From: Herminiimonas contaminans
GTDB taxonomy: Bacteria > Pseudomonadota > Gammaproteobacteria > Burkholderiales > Burkholderiaceae_D
Assembly: GCF_015645465.1 (NCBI RefSeq)
Contig: NZ_JADOEL010000005.1
Location: forward strand, 1 to 64,000
Direction: 5' to 3'
Length of the DNA stretch: 64,000 bases
The position numbers were made by a program, and so were the translations under genes. How positions within the stretch are numbered: position 1 is the stretch's first letter; every line of letters starts with the position of its first letter. Positions 6,690-15,651 of the stretch are shown piece after piece. A model generated the notes under the pieces. The model ran no database searches, had not been told where the DNA came from, and worked only from the letters and a program-made list of their open reading frames with translations.

Positions 6690-9131
6690 TCAGAAATCTA
6701 CCGAAGCTGACAACAATAAGGTACGCGGTGCGCCAAGTGTAATGAAGCCACGCGATACTGAATTCCAATAATTCTTGTCAGTCAAATTGATCACATTGCC
6801 ACGGAAGGTAACGGCCTTGCCTGCCACTTGCGTGACATATCGTGCGCCGACATCCAGCGTCTGCCAGCCGGGGATGCTTTGCGTATTACCGGCATTCGCC
6901 TGCGCACCGCTGAATGCATTAATGCGACCGGTAAGCGTGAAACCCTGCAGCGCTTCCACATCGTATTCTCCATTCAGCACCACGTTTACCTTCGGTACAC
7001 CGATTGCGTCTTTGCCGTTATTGATGCCATTTGCCGTTTTGGTTTGTACTGCATCAATCAAAGTAATACCACCGAGCAAACGTACACCACGCAAGGGCTG
7101 GCCGAAGGTAGACAACTCAAGACCCCTGTTGCGCTGTTCGCCATCCGCGACAAAGAAACCACTCGAGTTGGTAAAGGTATTCGGTTGCGATATCTGGAAC
7201 ACCGCTGCTGTAACACCAAAGGTTCCAGCGTTGTATTTGACACCGCCCTCCACCTGCTTGGTAACAGCCGGCGGCAACAGCGCATTGGGGTTGCCGGTCA
7301 CGGTCGCAGGTGCGGTTGCGCCTTGCGCCAGGCCTTCACTGTAATTGCCATAAAATGAATAGCTACCAAGCTTCACCAGCAAGGCTGCTGCAGGTGTGAT
7401 TTTGCTTTCGTCATATGCCCTGGTTTTGATGCCGGCTGTAAAAATACCGCTATACAGGTCTTGCTTACGCAAGCCCAGTGTCAGCAATACATTGTCGTTC
7501 ATAAAACCAAAGGTATTGACCAGGCCGATACTGCTTAATTGCAAATCACCATTTTGCGGGATGGCCCCATAGTTCACGACCGGCGGCTGGCGATTCGGAA
7601 TGTTATAGACATTGCCGGTGTATTGCGCAGTTGCATTCACTGTCGCGCCATATGCCTTTCGGCTAAAGCCGCTGTATGAAAGCGCATAGCTATTGGAGAC
7701 ACTGCCGAGCATAAACCTGCCGCGCAAACCTACGTCATAGGTATCAACTTCGTATGATCCGCGGAATCCACCTGCACGCGCAGTAAAGTCACCGGCACTA
7801 TTGATGAACTTGCGACCTTGCGAGCCAGCGTAGTAATACTCTTCATTCCCCTCCGACTTGCCGTAATTGGCATAGGCAGTGACAGCGGGACTGAATTCGT
7901 ATTCGGCATGCGCCATCCAGTACTTCGCCTTGGTTTTAATGTATTCCCAATTGTCTACGTAGTTTTTATCAACTTGCGGTGGCTTGGGTAATGCAAATCC
8001 GGAATCATAAGTGATGTTGGCGGAGTAACCATTCGTCAGGCGATCCTGATTGGCCACATCGAGGCTCGCTTTCAATTGCCTGCCACGATAATCCAGCGCC
8101 AGTGCGCCGTTTTTCATATGGTCGTCTTGCCGGTCTATCGGTGTATCGCCATCCCGTTTCAGCAAGTTCACGCGTACACCCCAGGCATTGTCTTCACCGA
8201 AGCGACGCCCCAGATCCAGATGCAAGCCAAACTGGCTGTCTGAAATATAGCTGCCGGTAACACGTGTCAAAGGCTTGTCGTCGGCACGCTTGCTGGTCAG
8301 GTTGATATTGCCGCCGACCACGCCAAACGGACTAATGCCGTTCAGCATCGCGGCCGGCCCTTTCAGCACATCAATGCGTTCATAAAACTCTGGCGTAATA
8401 CGGCGACTCTCTGTCATCCCGTACAAGCCATTCACACCAACCTGGTTCACGAATACCGGAAAGCCGCGAATAAGATAGGTTTCACTATCGCCATACTCAG
8501 CCATCGCACTGCGTACCGAAGGATCAACCGAAATAATGTCAGCGACGCGTCGCGACTGCTGGTCCTGCACGAATTCTTCTGTGTAGCTTTGCGTGCTAAA
8601 TGGCGTATCGAAGATATCCACATTACCCAGGATGCCGACACGGCTACCCTTGGCCACTTGGCCACCGGCGAAAGGTTTCGGTAATTCGCCGGGCAGGACG
8701 ACATCGCTGGTGACTGTCACTGCCGGCAGCGTTGAATCGGCTATCGGTGCCATGCGCAGTACATAGCTGCCATTGGTTTGCATCAAGGCTTCCAGCCCGC
8801 TACCCGCCAGCAGCCGTGTGATGGCTTCCGGCACCGATAAATTACCCTGCACGCCCTGGCTATTCTTGCCGTCGGTCAGCGCACCATTGACGGAAACATA
8901 GGTGCCCGACTGTGCCGAAAAACGCGCAATCGCACTGCTCAGCGGACCGGCCGGAACATTGAAGTTATAGGTGGCGGCTTTGGCTGCAGGCGGCTCGGCC
9001 GCGAATGAACTGGTCGGCAACACACTCAGGATGAGTGCACCTGCAAACAGCGCATGCATTGCCAGTGCCACCGGCGTCAACTTGAATTCTACGCGGGCTG
9101 CGACAATGCGGCTGGGGACATCATGTTTCAT
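6690..9131 (-). CDS. TonB-dependent siderophore receptor with N-terminal signalling (STN) domain
   Basis: An 813-residue outer-membrane receptor. A signal peptide (cleavage near SSFAAEP, about residue 45) is followed by a secretin/TonB N-terminal domain (about 55-125, starting TYNFNVPAGPLSSAIARF). The plug domain comes next (about 150-280, with DVLKGPAAML) and then the 22-strand barrel ending in LLLSASVDF with a terminal phenylalanine. Such receptors import ferric siderophores and signal to a FecR-type partner, which here is the next gene upstream. ATG 9131 has GAAAGA upstream. The ligand is unknown; FpvA/FoxA-like is plausible. Confidence 0.9.
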   Translation of the reverse strand: MKHDVPSRIVAARVEFKLTPVALAMHALFAGALILSVLPTSSFAAEPPAAKAATYNFNVPAGPLSSAIARFSAQSGTYVSVNGALTDGKNSQGVQGNLSVPEAITRLLAGSGLEALMQTNGSYVLRMAPIADSTLPAVTVTSDVVLPGELPKPFAGGQVAKGSRVGILGNVDIFDTPFSTQSYTEEFVQDQQSRRVADIISVDPSVRSAMAEYGDSETYLIRGFPVFVNQVGVNGLYGMTESRRITPEFYERIDVLKGPAAMLNGISPFGVVGGNINLTSKRADDKPLTRVTGSYISDSQFGLHLDLGRRFGEDNAWGVRVNLLKRDGDTPIDRQDDHMKNGALALDYRGRQLKASLDVANQDRLTNGYSANITYDSGFALPKPPQVDKNYVDNWEYIKTKAKYWMAHAEYEFSPAVTAYANYGKSEGNEEYYYAGSQGRKFINSAGDFTARAGGFRGSYEVDTYDVGLRGRFMLGSVSNSYALSYSGFSRKAYGATVNATAQYTGNVYNIPNRQPPVVNYGAIPQNGDLQLSSIGLVNTFGFMNDNVLLTLGLRKQDLYSGIFTAGIKTRAYDESKITPAAALLVKLGSYSFYGNYSEGLAQGATAPATVTGNPNALLPPAVTKQVEGGVKYNAGTFGVTAAVFQISQPNTFTNSSGFFVADGEQRNRGLELSTFGQPLRGVRLLGGITLIDAVQTKTANGINNGKDAIGVPKVNVVLNGEYDVEALQGFTLTGRINAFSGAQANAGNTQSIPGWQTLDVGARYVTQVAGKAVTFRGNVINLTDKNYWNSVSRGFITLGAPRTLLLSASVDF

Positions 9132-9237
9132 GATCTGATCTTTCGGAAAAAGTAAGGGCAGGCAGCAGGCCTTCACTCTGCTTTCCGTACGAGATCAGAA
9201 AAGGGGAACTGATTTTTTGAAATTATTTAAACAGACT

Positions 9238-10242
9238 TTATTCGCCGGCACGTACCGTGACCCACCACGGCAAGGTTTGATACACCCGGACCGGTAAAGA
9301 CGCTTCCAGCATGGCGAGTGCCTGATCCGGCTGATTGAGGGGGAAGCCACCGACTACGCGCAAATCGGCGACGGCAGGATCGCAAGCCAGATAGCCGGGA
9401 CGATAGCGCGCCAGCTCTTCGATGAAGCTAGCCAGCGGCATATTGTCAGCCACCAGCAAACCCTGGCTCCATGCCTGTTGCGTCGGATCTGCCGTAGCTA
9501 CAGCCAGCACTTCGCTACGATTGAAATCGACTTGCTGACCGCTTTCTATGATCCGGCGTACGCCCGGTGCATCCAGTGGTGCGACTTCCACCCTGCCCTC
9601 CAACACACTGAGTCGGGTTTTACCATCCAGCTGGCGAACATTGAAGCGCGTGCCCAAGGCACGCAAACTGCCTTCGGCGCTATAGACGATGAAAGGCCGT
9701 GCTGGTGATTGGGTGTCCGGATGGGTGGCAATCAAGACCTCGCCCTTGCGCAGCTTGATGCGTCGGATTTGCGCATCAAAATCCTGGTCCAGCGAACTAT
9801 TCGTATTGAGCCAGATCTCGCTACCATCAGCCAAAGTCAGGTTACGCATCTCCCCGACCGCACTACGGTAATCAGCATTCAAATCGGCCAATACGGTTTG
9901 TACCGCGCTGTTGCGGCTGACGCCCCATCCGACCAGGCCGGTCACCGCGAACAGGGACAGCATCTTCAGGCTACGTCGGCGTTGCAGCACCGCCGCACTC
10001 AATGCCGCATTGGCCGCTTCCGGTGCCGCTTTGGGCAGCGCCAATCCATTGCTGATCGCCTCCACCCTTTGCCAGGCCAGGCGATGCTCTTCACGCAGGT
10101 CCAGCCATGCATGCCACTGTTGTCGTTCTTCGTCACTGACAGCACCGGAACGCAGCACGGCAAACCATTCGGCCGCCTGCTCCAGCGTGGCGAATTCGAA
10201 TTCCTGATTAATGGCAGCGGCTCCTGCAACATTCATGGTCAT
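9238..10242 (-). CDS. FecR-like transmembrane sigma regulator
   Basis: The 334-residue protein has an N-terminal cytoplasmic domain (EQAAEWFAVLRSG and DEERQQWHAWL), one membrane segment near residues 105-125 (LSLFAVTGLVGWGV), and a periplasmic FecR domain containing RNLTLADGSEIWLNTNS and LRALGTRFNVR. It should relay the ferric-siderophore signal from the receptor to the sigma factor encoded directly upstream. ATG 10242 lies 2 bases after the sigma stop codon, indicating translational coupling; ATG 10236 is an alternative. Confidence 0.87.
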   Translation of the reverse strand: MTMNVAGAAAINQEFEFATLEQAAEWFAVLRSGAVSDEERQQWHAWLDLREEHRLAWQRVEAISNGLALPKAAPEAANAALSAAVLQRRRSLKMLSLFAVTGLVGWGVSRNSAVQTVLADLNADYRSAVGEMRNLTLADGSEIWLNTNSSLDQDFDAQIRRIKLRKGEVLIATHPDTQSPARPFIVYSAEGSLRALGTRFNVRQLDGKTRLSVLEGRVEVAPLDAPGVRRIIESGQQVDFNRSEVLAVATADPTQQAWSQGLLVADNMPLASFIEELARYRPGYLACDPAVADLRVVGGFPLNQPDQALAMLEASLPVRVYQTLPWWVTVRAGE

Positions 10243-10244
10243 GC

Positions 10245-10775
10245 TCAAGCCAACGCTTCTTTGAATGCTGCGCCGTGCAGCAAACAATGCAACATGGCTT
10301 GCGCCATGTATTTTTTGACCATGCGCTCGGATACCTCAAGCACATCGGCGATCTCGGCATAAGTCATATCGTGCAGATGCGCGAGCAGCAACGCGCGACG
10401 CGGTTTTTCCGGTAATTGCGCGAGCAGGCGATCGACTTCGATCAGTGTTTCTATGATGATGGCCTGATGTTCGGCCGATGGCACAACGGACTCAGGATGC
10501 GCAGCCAATGTGGCCAGCCATGCCCGTTCGATTTCCTGACGTCGCCAGAGATCGACCACCAGGCCCTGTGCAATCTTGGTCAGATAGGCACGCGGATCGT
10601 ATGCGCTATCCAACTGGCGCGGCCGGACAATCAGACGTAAAAAAGTGTCATGCGCCAGATCTTCTGCCTGATGTGCGCAGCCCAGCTTCTTGCGCAACCA
10701 GCCATGCAACCAACCATGATGGTTGCTGTATAGCGTATGCATTTGCTGCTGCAAAGCTGGTTCGAAGGAAGACAT
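10245..10775 (-). CDS. FecI-like ECF sigma factor
   Basis: A 176-residue extracytoplasmic-function sigma factor. Region 2 includes AEDLAHDTFLRLI (about 35-50) and region 4 includes LPEKPRRALLLAHLHDMTYAEIADVLEVSE. It should direct transcription of the TonB receptor gene downstream when the receptor and FecR-like protein signal. The three genes form one minus-strand cluster in sigma-FecR-receptor order, and a Fur box lies about 30 bases upstream. No good Shine-Dalgarno sequence is seen before ATG 10775. Confidence 0.88.
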   Translation of the reverse strand: MSSFEPALQQQMHTLYSNHHGWLHGWLRKKLGCAHQAEDLAHDTFLRLIVRPRQLDSAYDPRAYLTKIAQGLVVDLWRRQEIERAWLATLAAHPESVVPSAEHQAIIIETLIEVDRLLAQLPEKPRRALLLAHLHDMTYAEIADVLEVSERMVKKYMAQAMLHCLLHGAAFKEALA

Positions 10776-10803
10776 GAAGGGAGATTCAGCGCAGATTGAT
10801 GTT

Positions 10804-10822
10804 AATGAGAACTATTCTCATA
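10804..10822. promoter_or_regulatory. Fur box upstream of the FecI-like sigma gene
   Basis: AATGAGAACTATTCTCATA contains a perfect 7-base inverted repeat ATGAGAA/TTCTCAT around CTA. It closely resembles the 19-bp ferric uptake regulator consensus. Its position 30-50 bases before the sigma gene fits Fur repression of the whole uptake cassette under iron sufficiency. Confidence 0.75.
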
Positions 10823-10897
10823 TTAACTCAAGCGACTTGCGCTACGCAATTCCTATCGCGACAGTGTTGTTTTGCGAGCGGACACCACGCGCGACAG

Positions 10898-12331
10898 CTA
10901 TTTGATATCCAGGGCGCCCTTCAACTTCAGCGCGATACGCCGCGCATCCTTCTCATCCACGACATTGGCAAAGCCCAGTAACAAACCCTGCTGCGGCTTC
11001 ACGTTGACGTACCAGCGTGACAAAGGATGCAACGCGAGACCTGCTGCACGTGCCTGGTCTGCGAGCAAGATATCGTTTTCATGCTCACCCAGTTGCGCCA
11101 GCATATGCAAACCGCCGGGACGCAAGTCTATGCGTATGCGCTCGCCCAGCACCTGCTGGAATACCTGCTGCGTCACCAGCCGACGTTCGGCATATAGCGT
11201 ACGCATCTTTTTCAGGTGACGCGAGAAGTGACCTTCCGCAATAAAGTCGGCCACACTGGCCTGGAATAAATACGGGCAACCCGCGTTCAGATTGTAAGAG
11301 ACCGCCTGGAAACGTGGTACTGCGCTGACAGGTGCAACCACATAGGCCAGACGCAGTCCAGGAAACATCACCTTGCTAAAGGTACCGCTATAAATAACGC
11401 GATCATTTCGGTCCAGGCTTTTTAATGCGGGCAAGGGCCTGCCCTGATAGCGAAACTCACTATCGTAGTCATCTTCGATGATCCAGCTTCCGGCTTTGCT
11501 GGCCCAATCAAGCAAAGCCATGCGCCGCTCCAGCGACAAGGTCACACCCAGGGGACTCTGATGCGATGGTGTCACCATTGCGAACTTCGCGTAAGGACTG
11601 AGGCGCTTGCCTTCGTCGACGATCAAGCCATTTGCATCAACCGGTACCGGTACGACCTTGACTGCCGCATTCTGCAGAAAGGGACGCGCCAGGATATAGC
11701 CCGGATCTTCAAACCAGAATTCATCACCGGCAGTGGAAAGACTACTCAGCGTCAGCTCCAGCGTATTGCGCAAACCAGTCGTGATAAAGACCTGTTCGGG
11801 CAAGCAAGTCACGCCGCGCGACACGCCCAGATAAGTGGCTATGCGCTCGCGTAAACGATCGTAACCAGCGGGATCGGGATAACCGAGCCTTGCCGGTTCG
11901 CTGCCACGCAATCGATGACCGACCAGACGATTCCAGACCTTGCGCGGAAAAGCGTCCAGCGCAGGCAGACCCAGCTGCAATGGCTTGGGAGCTTTACCAT
12001 CGTGATCGAGAAAGGCGGAGATGGTTTGCCCGGGAATAGCTGTCGGTGGCTTGACCACTGCAGGTTGCGGCAAGGATGGAGACACCACAGTTCCGGCAGC
12101 GCCCCTCACCTGCAGGTAACCTTCGTCGGTCAGGATGCGATAGGCCATCTCCACTGTGCCGCGCGCCAGATTCAGCTCGGTGGCCAGCGCCCGCACTGCC
12201 GGTACGCGATCGCCTGCATGCAAGTGCCCTTGCTCGATTGCCGTCTTGAAACGCTGGCAAATCTGCATATACATGGGCAGTTCCAGCGTACGATCTATGC
12301 TCAGGTCGAGCTCAGGTTTGGGATTTTTCAT
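10898..12331 (-). CDS. MocR/PdxR-type GntR regulator with aminotransferase domain
   Basis: A 477-residue protein with an N-terminal GntR winged helix (about 15-85, containing GDRVPAVRALATELNLARGT) fused to a class I aminotransferase-like domain. The PLP-binding lysine lies in YSGTFSKVMFPGLRLAYVV, and EDDYDSEFRY is also conserved. Such proteins sense pyridoxal phosphate or amino compounds and usually regulate a divergent neighbour. Here the divergent neighbour is the CMD-type gene at 12444, and the 112-base gap holds both promoters. The controlled genes are inferred. Confidence 0.88.
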   Translation of the reverse strand: MKNPKPELDLSIDRTLELPMYMQICQRFKTAIEQGHLHAGDRVPAVRALATELNLARGTVEMAYRILTDEGYLQVRGAAGTVVSPSLPQPAVVKPPTAIPGQTISAFLDHDGKAPKPLQLGLPALDAFPRKVWNRLVGHRLRGSEPARLGYPDPAGYDRLRERIATYLGVSRGVTCLPEQVFITTGLRNTLELTLSSLSTAGDEFWFEDPGYILARPFLQNAAVKVVPVPVDANGLIVDEGKRLSPYAKFAMVTPSHQSPLGVTLSLERRMALLDWASKAGSWIIEDDYDSEFRYQGRPLPALKSLDRNDRVIYSGTFSKVMFPGLRLAYVVAPVSAVPRFQAVSYNLNAGCPYLFQASVADFIAEGHFSRHLKKMRTLYAERRLVTQQVFQQVLGERIRIDLRPGGLHMLAQLGEHENDILLADQARAAGLALHPLSRWYVNVKPQQGLLLGFANVVDEKDARRIALKLKGALDIK

Positions 12332-12443
12332 GGACTAGTCCTTTTTGCATTTCTTGGCCCTTCTAACACGGCCATGATATTCGCATACTACACATCAAGG
12401 AAACGCCATTTTTAATTAAATCAACCTGAACCAGGAGTTACAC

Positions 12444-12881
12444 ATGCAAACTCGTCTCGACTTCCTCACTGCCGATAAAGATGCCATCCGCGTCATGATG
12501 GGTGTAGAAAACCAGATTGCCAAAGGCACGCTGGACATCCTCCTCAAAGAACTGGTGCGCCTGCGCGCCTCCCAAATCAATGGCTGTGCCTTTTGCCTCG
12601 ACATGCACGTGACCGATGCACGCAAGGCCGGCGAAACAGAACGCCGCCTGGCGACCGTCGCAGCCTGGCGCGAAGCACCGTTCTTCAGCGACAAAGAACG
12701 TGCCGCACTGGAATGGACAGAATCGCTGACACTGGTCGCACAAAGCCACGTGCCGGATGCCGTATGGGAAGCGGTACGCCCGCACTTCACCGATGCAGAA
12801 CTGGTAGAACTGACCTTGTTGATTACATCCATTAACAGCTGGAATCGCTTCTCCGTCGCATTCCGCAAGATGCCTAGCTAA
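12444..12881 (+). CDS. Carboxymuconolactone decarboxylase / AhpD-like protein
   Basis: The 145-residue protein has the AhpD-type redox motif NGCAFCLDMH (CxxC then H) in its middle. It therefore belongs to the CMD/AhpD family of alkylhydroperoxidase-like proteins, which act as thiol-dependent antioxidants or have unknown substrates. A strong Shine-Dalgarno (CAGGAG) precedes ATG 12444. It is the first of four closely spaced plus-strand genes that start opposite the MocR-type regulator. Confidence 0.85.
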   Translation: MQTRLDFLTADKDAIRVMMGVENQIAKGTLDILLKELVRLRASQINGCAFCLDMHVTDARKAGETERRLATVAAWREAPFFSDKERAALEWTESLTLVAQSHVPDAVWEAVRPHFTDAELVELTLLITSINSWNRFSVAFRKMPS

Positions 12882-12947
12882 TCCGGAATAAACCCTGCAA
12901 ACACACCCAGTCCCGCACTCGCGGCGGGCAGACACAGAAAGATTGAT

Positions 12948-13703
12948 ATGAAAATCCTGGTTATCGGCGGTAGCGGCCTCATCGGCTCCAAAGTCGTCAA
13001 CAATCTGCGCCAGCTTGGTTATGACGTACTGGTCGGCTCACCGAGCAATGGCATCAATATCCTGACCGGTGAAGGTCTGGATGATGCAGTCAAAGGTGCG
13101 CAAGTCGTGATCGATTTGAGCAACTCGCCTTCGTTTGAAGACCAGGCCGTGCTCGACTTCTTTGAAACTGCTGGTCGCAACTTGCTGGCAGCGGAAGAAA
13201 AAGCTGGCGTCAAACACCACATCGCCTTGTCCGTGGTTGGTACCGATCGCATGCTGGAAAGCGGTTACTTCCGCGCCAAGATGGCACAGGAAAACCTCAT
13301 CAAGCAATCCAAAGTGCCTTACACCATCGTGCGCTCTACCCAGTTCTTTGAATTCCTGAGTGGTATCGCACAATTCGGTACCGTCGGTAACGAAATCCGC
13401 CTGTCGCCCGCACATGTGCAACCTATCTCGTCCGACGACATTGCAGCAGTCGTTACTGACACGGCACTGGAACAGCCTATCAACAGCAGCTTCGACGCAG
13501 CAGGCCCGGAAAAAGTCGGCCTTGCCGAATTGATGAAACGCTATCTGGATGCACTGGGCGACCAACGTGTCGTGGTTGTCGATCCGAAAGCGGCCTACTA
13601 CGGCGCACAAATCAATGATCAATCGCTGACACCGACAGGCGCAGCACGCATTGCGACAACAGGATTCTCGGCCTGGCTCAGCAAGTCGCAGTCAGCAAAA
13701 TAA
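12948..13703 (+). CDS. NmrA-like NAD(P)-binding oxidoreductase
   Basis: A 251-residue Rossmann-fold protein opening with KILVIGGSGLIGSKVV (the GGxGxxG nucleotide motif). It also contains NLLAAEEKAGVKHHIALSVV and YTIVRSTQFFEF. This pattern fits atypical short-chain dehydrogenases of the NmrA/SDR_a5 type, often quinone reductase or redox sensor proteins. AGAAAGATTGAT precedes ATG 12948. It lies 66 bases after the CMD-type gene and 13 bases before the acetyltransferase, so it is probably cotranscribed. Confidence 0.82.
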   Translation: MKILVIGGSGLIGSKVVNNLRQLGYDVLVGSPSNGINILTGEGLDDAVKGAQVVIDLSNSPSFEDQAVLDFFETAGRNLLAAEEKAGVKHHIALSVVGTDRMLESGYFRAKMAQENLIKQSKVPYTIVRSTQFFEFLSGIAQFGTVGNEIRLSPAHVQPISSDDIAAVVTDTALEQPINSSFDAAGPEKVGLAELMKRYLDALGDQRVVVVDPKAAYYGAQINDQSLTPTGAARIATTGFSAWLSKSQSAK

Positions 13704-13716
13704 TCTGGAGCAAGAC

Positions 13717-14151
13717 ATGCAATCCGAAGTGGATATCAGGCATATAGAAAACAACGCTGATCTGGCGGCGTCGTTCCAGGTCATGCAGGAACTGCGGCCG
13801 CATCTGACAGATAGCGCAAGCTATATGGCACAGATCAAGCGCCAATATGAACAAGGCTATCGCTTGCTGGCAGCCTGGCGCAAGGGCAGCATCGTCGGAC
13901 TGGCAGGCTATCGCTCACTGGAAAGCACGATCTACAGCCGCTTCGTCTACGTCGACGATCTGGTCGTTACCAGCACATTGCACCGTTCCGGCATAGGTGA
14001 GCTCTTGCTGCAATCAGCACGTCAGCAAGCTGCATTACTGGGCTGCAAACACTTTGTGCTGGATACCGGCTTGCATATGGCCTTGGCACAACGCTTTTAC
14101 TTCCGGCAAGGGCTGCTGGCGCGCGGCATGCATTTCGTGGAAGCACTGTAA
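13717..14151 (+). CDS. GNAT-family N-acetyltransferase
   Basis: The 144-residue protein has the GNAT fold: YVDDLVVTSTLHRSGIGELLL forms strand beta-4 and the acetyl-CoA pyrophosphate loop (R-x-x-G-I-G). It is followed by LGCKHFVLDTGLHMALAQRFYFRQG. The substrate is unknown. ATG 13717 has TGGAG 6 bases upstream and follows the oxidoreductase by 13 bases, indicating the same transcript. Confidence 0.82.
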   Translation: MQSEVDIRHIENNADLAASFQVMQELRPHLTDSASYMAQIKRQYEQGYRLLAAWRKGSIVGLAGYRSLESTIYSRFVYVDDLVVTSTLHRSGIGELLLQSARQQAALLGCKHFVLDTGLHMALAQRFYFRQGLLARGMHFVEAL

Positions 14152-14193
14152 GATCGCTTTCAACTTTACTCAAAATCGTTTTACAGGAATCCC

Positions 14194-14805
14194 ATGACAC
14201 GTATTTTGTTATTAAACTGCGGCCCGCACAGCGATGCCAGCCACGGTTATCGCCTGGCGAAAGAAACACTGGCAGCATCCGGCATCAGTGATGCCCACAT
14301 CACTGAACGCGACCTGGTGCAAACACCGCTCCCCGCCATAGCACGCGACTATGCACTCGCGATTACGTCTAACGCTGCGCATGACGCCAGCGAATTGCAG
14401 TGGTCAGAGCAACTCATCGCCGAGCTGGAGCAACACGATGTGCTCTTCATCGTCACTCCTATGCACAACTTCACGATACCGGCCACGCTAAAGCTATGGC
14501 TGGATCATGTGATCCGCATCCATCGCAGCTTCGCCGCGACGCCACAAGGCAAAGTCGGACTGATGAAAGACCGGCCCACATTGGTATTGGTCAGTTCGGG
14601 TGGTTTCTTTGCCGGAGAACGGGCGAAGCAGGCTGACTTCCTCACGCCTTACCTGCGCTATGCACTAGCTTCGATAGGTATCAACGATACCCACTTCTAT
14701 CCATTGCAAGGTTTGGTCTTTGGTCCTGAGGCAGTCGCACAGGCGGTCAGTGAAGTACGCCAGCCACTGTCAGAGAAATTATCGCAGGCACTTGCCACCG
14801 CTTAA
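14194..14805 (+). CDS. FMN-dependent NADH-azoreductase / NAD(P)H quinone reductase
   Basis: A 203-residue flavodoxin-fold protein. TPMHNFTIPATLKLWLDHV corresponds to the FMN-binding segment of AzoR (MxNFxIP..LKxWxDxV), and VSSGGFFAGE is the second flavin loop. These enzymes reduce azo dyes and quinones with two electrons. It ends the four-gene cluster, whose redox theme is consistent. CAGGAAT precedes ATG 14194. It meets the J-domain-like gene tail to tail, 20 bases apart. Confidence 0.82.
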   Translation: MTRILLLNCGPHSDASHGYRLAKETLAASGISDAHITERDLVQTPLPAIARDYALAITSNAAHDASELQWSEQLIAELEQHDVLFIVTPMHNFTIPATLKLWLDHVIRIHRSFAATPQGKVGLMKDRPTLVLVSSGGFFAGERAKQADFLTPYLRYALASIGINDTHFYPLQGLVFGPEAVAQAVSEVRQPLSEKLSQALATA

Positions 14806-14825
14806 GAACCATTGGTACTGACTAG

Positions 14826-15398
14826 TCAACGCGTTGCAGAAGCTTTCTCTTGCGTGGCTTGCGCATCCATCTTCTGGATGCGCTCCTGTCTTATGCGTTC
14901 ATCACGTCTGACTTGCGCGATCTCCTGATCCTGTTTCACCTGTATCGCCCGTTTTTCCTGCAGCTTCTGACGTTCCAGTCGTGCCTGTTCCGCCAGCGCA
15001 AGTTGCTCAGCACGATCCGCTTCCGCCTCAGCCCTCTTCGCTTCCAGTGCGGCCAACTCAGCTTCAGCTTTATCCGCCTGCACCTGGTAGACATACAGAC
15101 AGCCGACGACCAGCACCAGCGTCGCAACTATCTTTTTCCACGGCAATGGGGGACTTGATATTACTGGTTCGGTCGGCCGTGACTTGTGCCTTAATTTTTC
15201 ATCGTAGGCGGAGCGTCGATGCGATGAAGACAAGATGGCGTAAGCCTCACGAATGACTTTCTCGCGGATGTCGCGCTCTTCGACGGTCAGGGTAGCGGGC
15301 TCTATCGCCAGCGCAGCCAGAGTGACTTTATACGCTTGCTCGATTTCAGGCTGCGTCGCCTGCCTGCTCACTCCCAACACCTCGTAAAGCGTTTTCAT
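14826..15398 (-). CDS. J-domain-like membrane protein lacking the HPD motif
   Basis: The 190-residue protein starts like a DnaJ J-domain (TLYEVLGVSRQATQPEIEQAY, then REAYAILSSSHRRSAYDEKL). The HPD tripeptide needed to stimulate DnaK is absent: the loop after helix II reads ALAIEPATLT. A single membrane segment (about 90-108, KIVATLVLVVGCLYVYQV) precedes a long charged coiled coil. It may therefore be a membrane scaffold or a non-canonical cochaperone. ATG 15398 is chosen for the AGAG upstream and the J-domain start; a frame extension to 15464 exists. The palindrome-like TCCCATATATATGG lies at 15459-15472. Confidence 0.65.
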   Translation of the reverse strand: MKTLYEVLGVSRQATQPEIEQAYKVTLAALAIEPATLTVEERDIREKVIREAYAILSSSHRRSAYDEKLRHKSRPTEPVISSPPLPWKKIVATLVLVVGCLYVYQVQADKAEAELAALEAKRAEAEADRAEQLALAEQARLERQKLQEKRAIQVKQDQEIAQVRRDERIRQERIQKMDAQATQEKASATR

Positions 15399-15574
15399 AG
15401 CCAGATCTCTCGTGATTTTTGTTCCGTCACTTATAAGAGATTTGTTGCCATAAAACCATCCCATATATATGGCGTTCCAGCCATATCGAAAGCCGACAAA
15501 TGATTTATGCGAGGAAATTCCTCCCGCTCTGCGGTGGAAAAATTGAGGCTATAAGGAGGTGAGCTGGAATATGC

Positions 15575-15607
15575 AAAATGGCCTACGCCACATGCGTAAG
15601 CCATTTT
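15575..15607 (-). terminator. Bidirectional intrinsic terminator after ompW
   Basis: AAAATGGCCTACGC and GCGTAAGCCATTTT pair with one mismatch around CACAT. T-runs are present on both strands. It lies 45 bases beyond the OmpW stop and upstream of the J-domain-like gene, so its main role should be to end the ompW transcript. Confidence 0.7.
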
Positions 15608-15651
15608 TATTATCCGGCTTGCCGCTTGCACTAAGCGGCTGGCTCTAAAGC

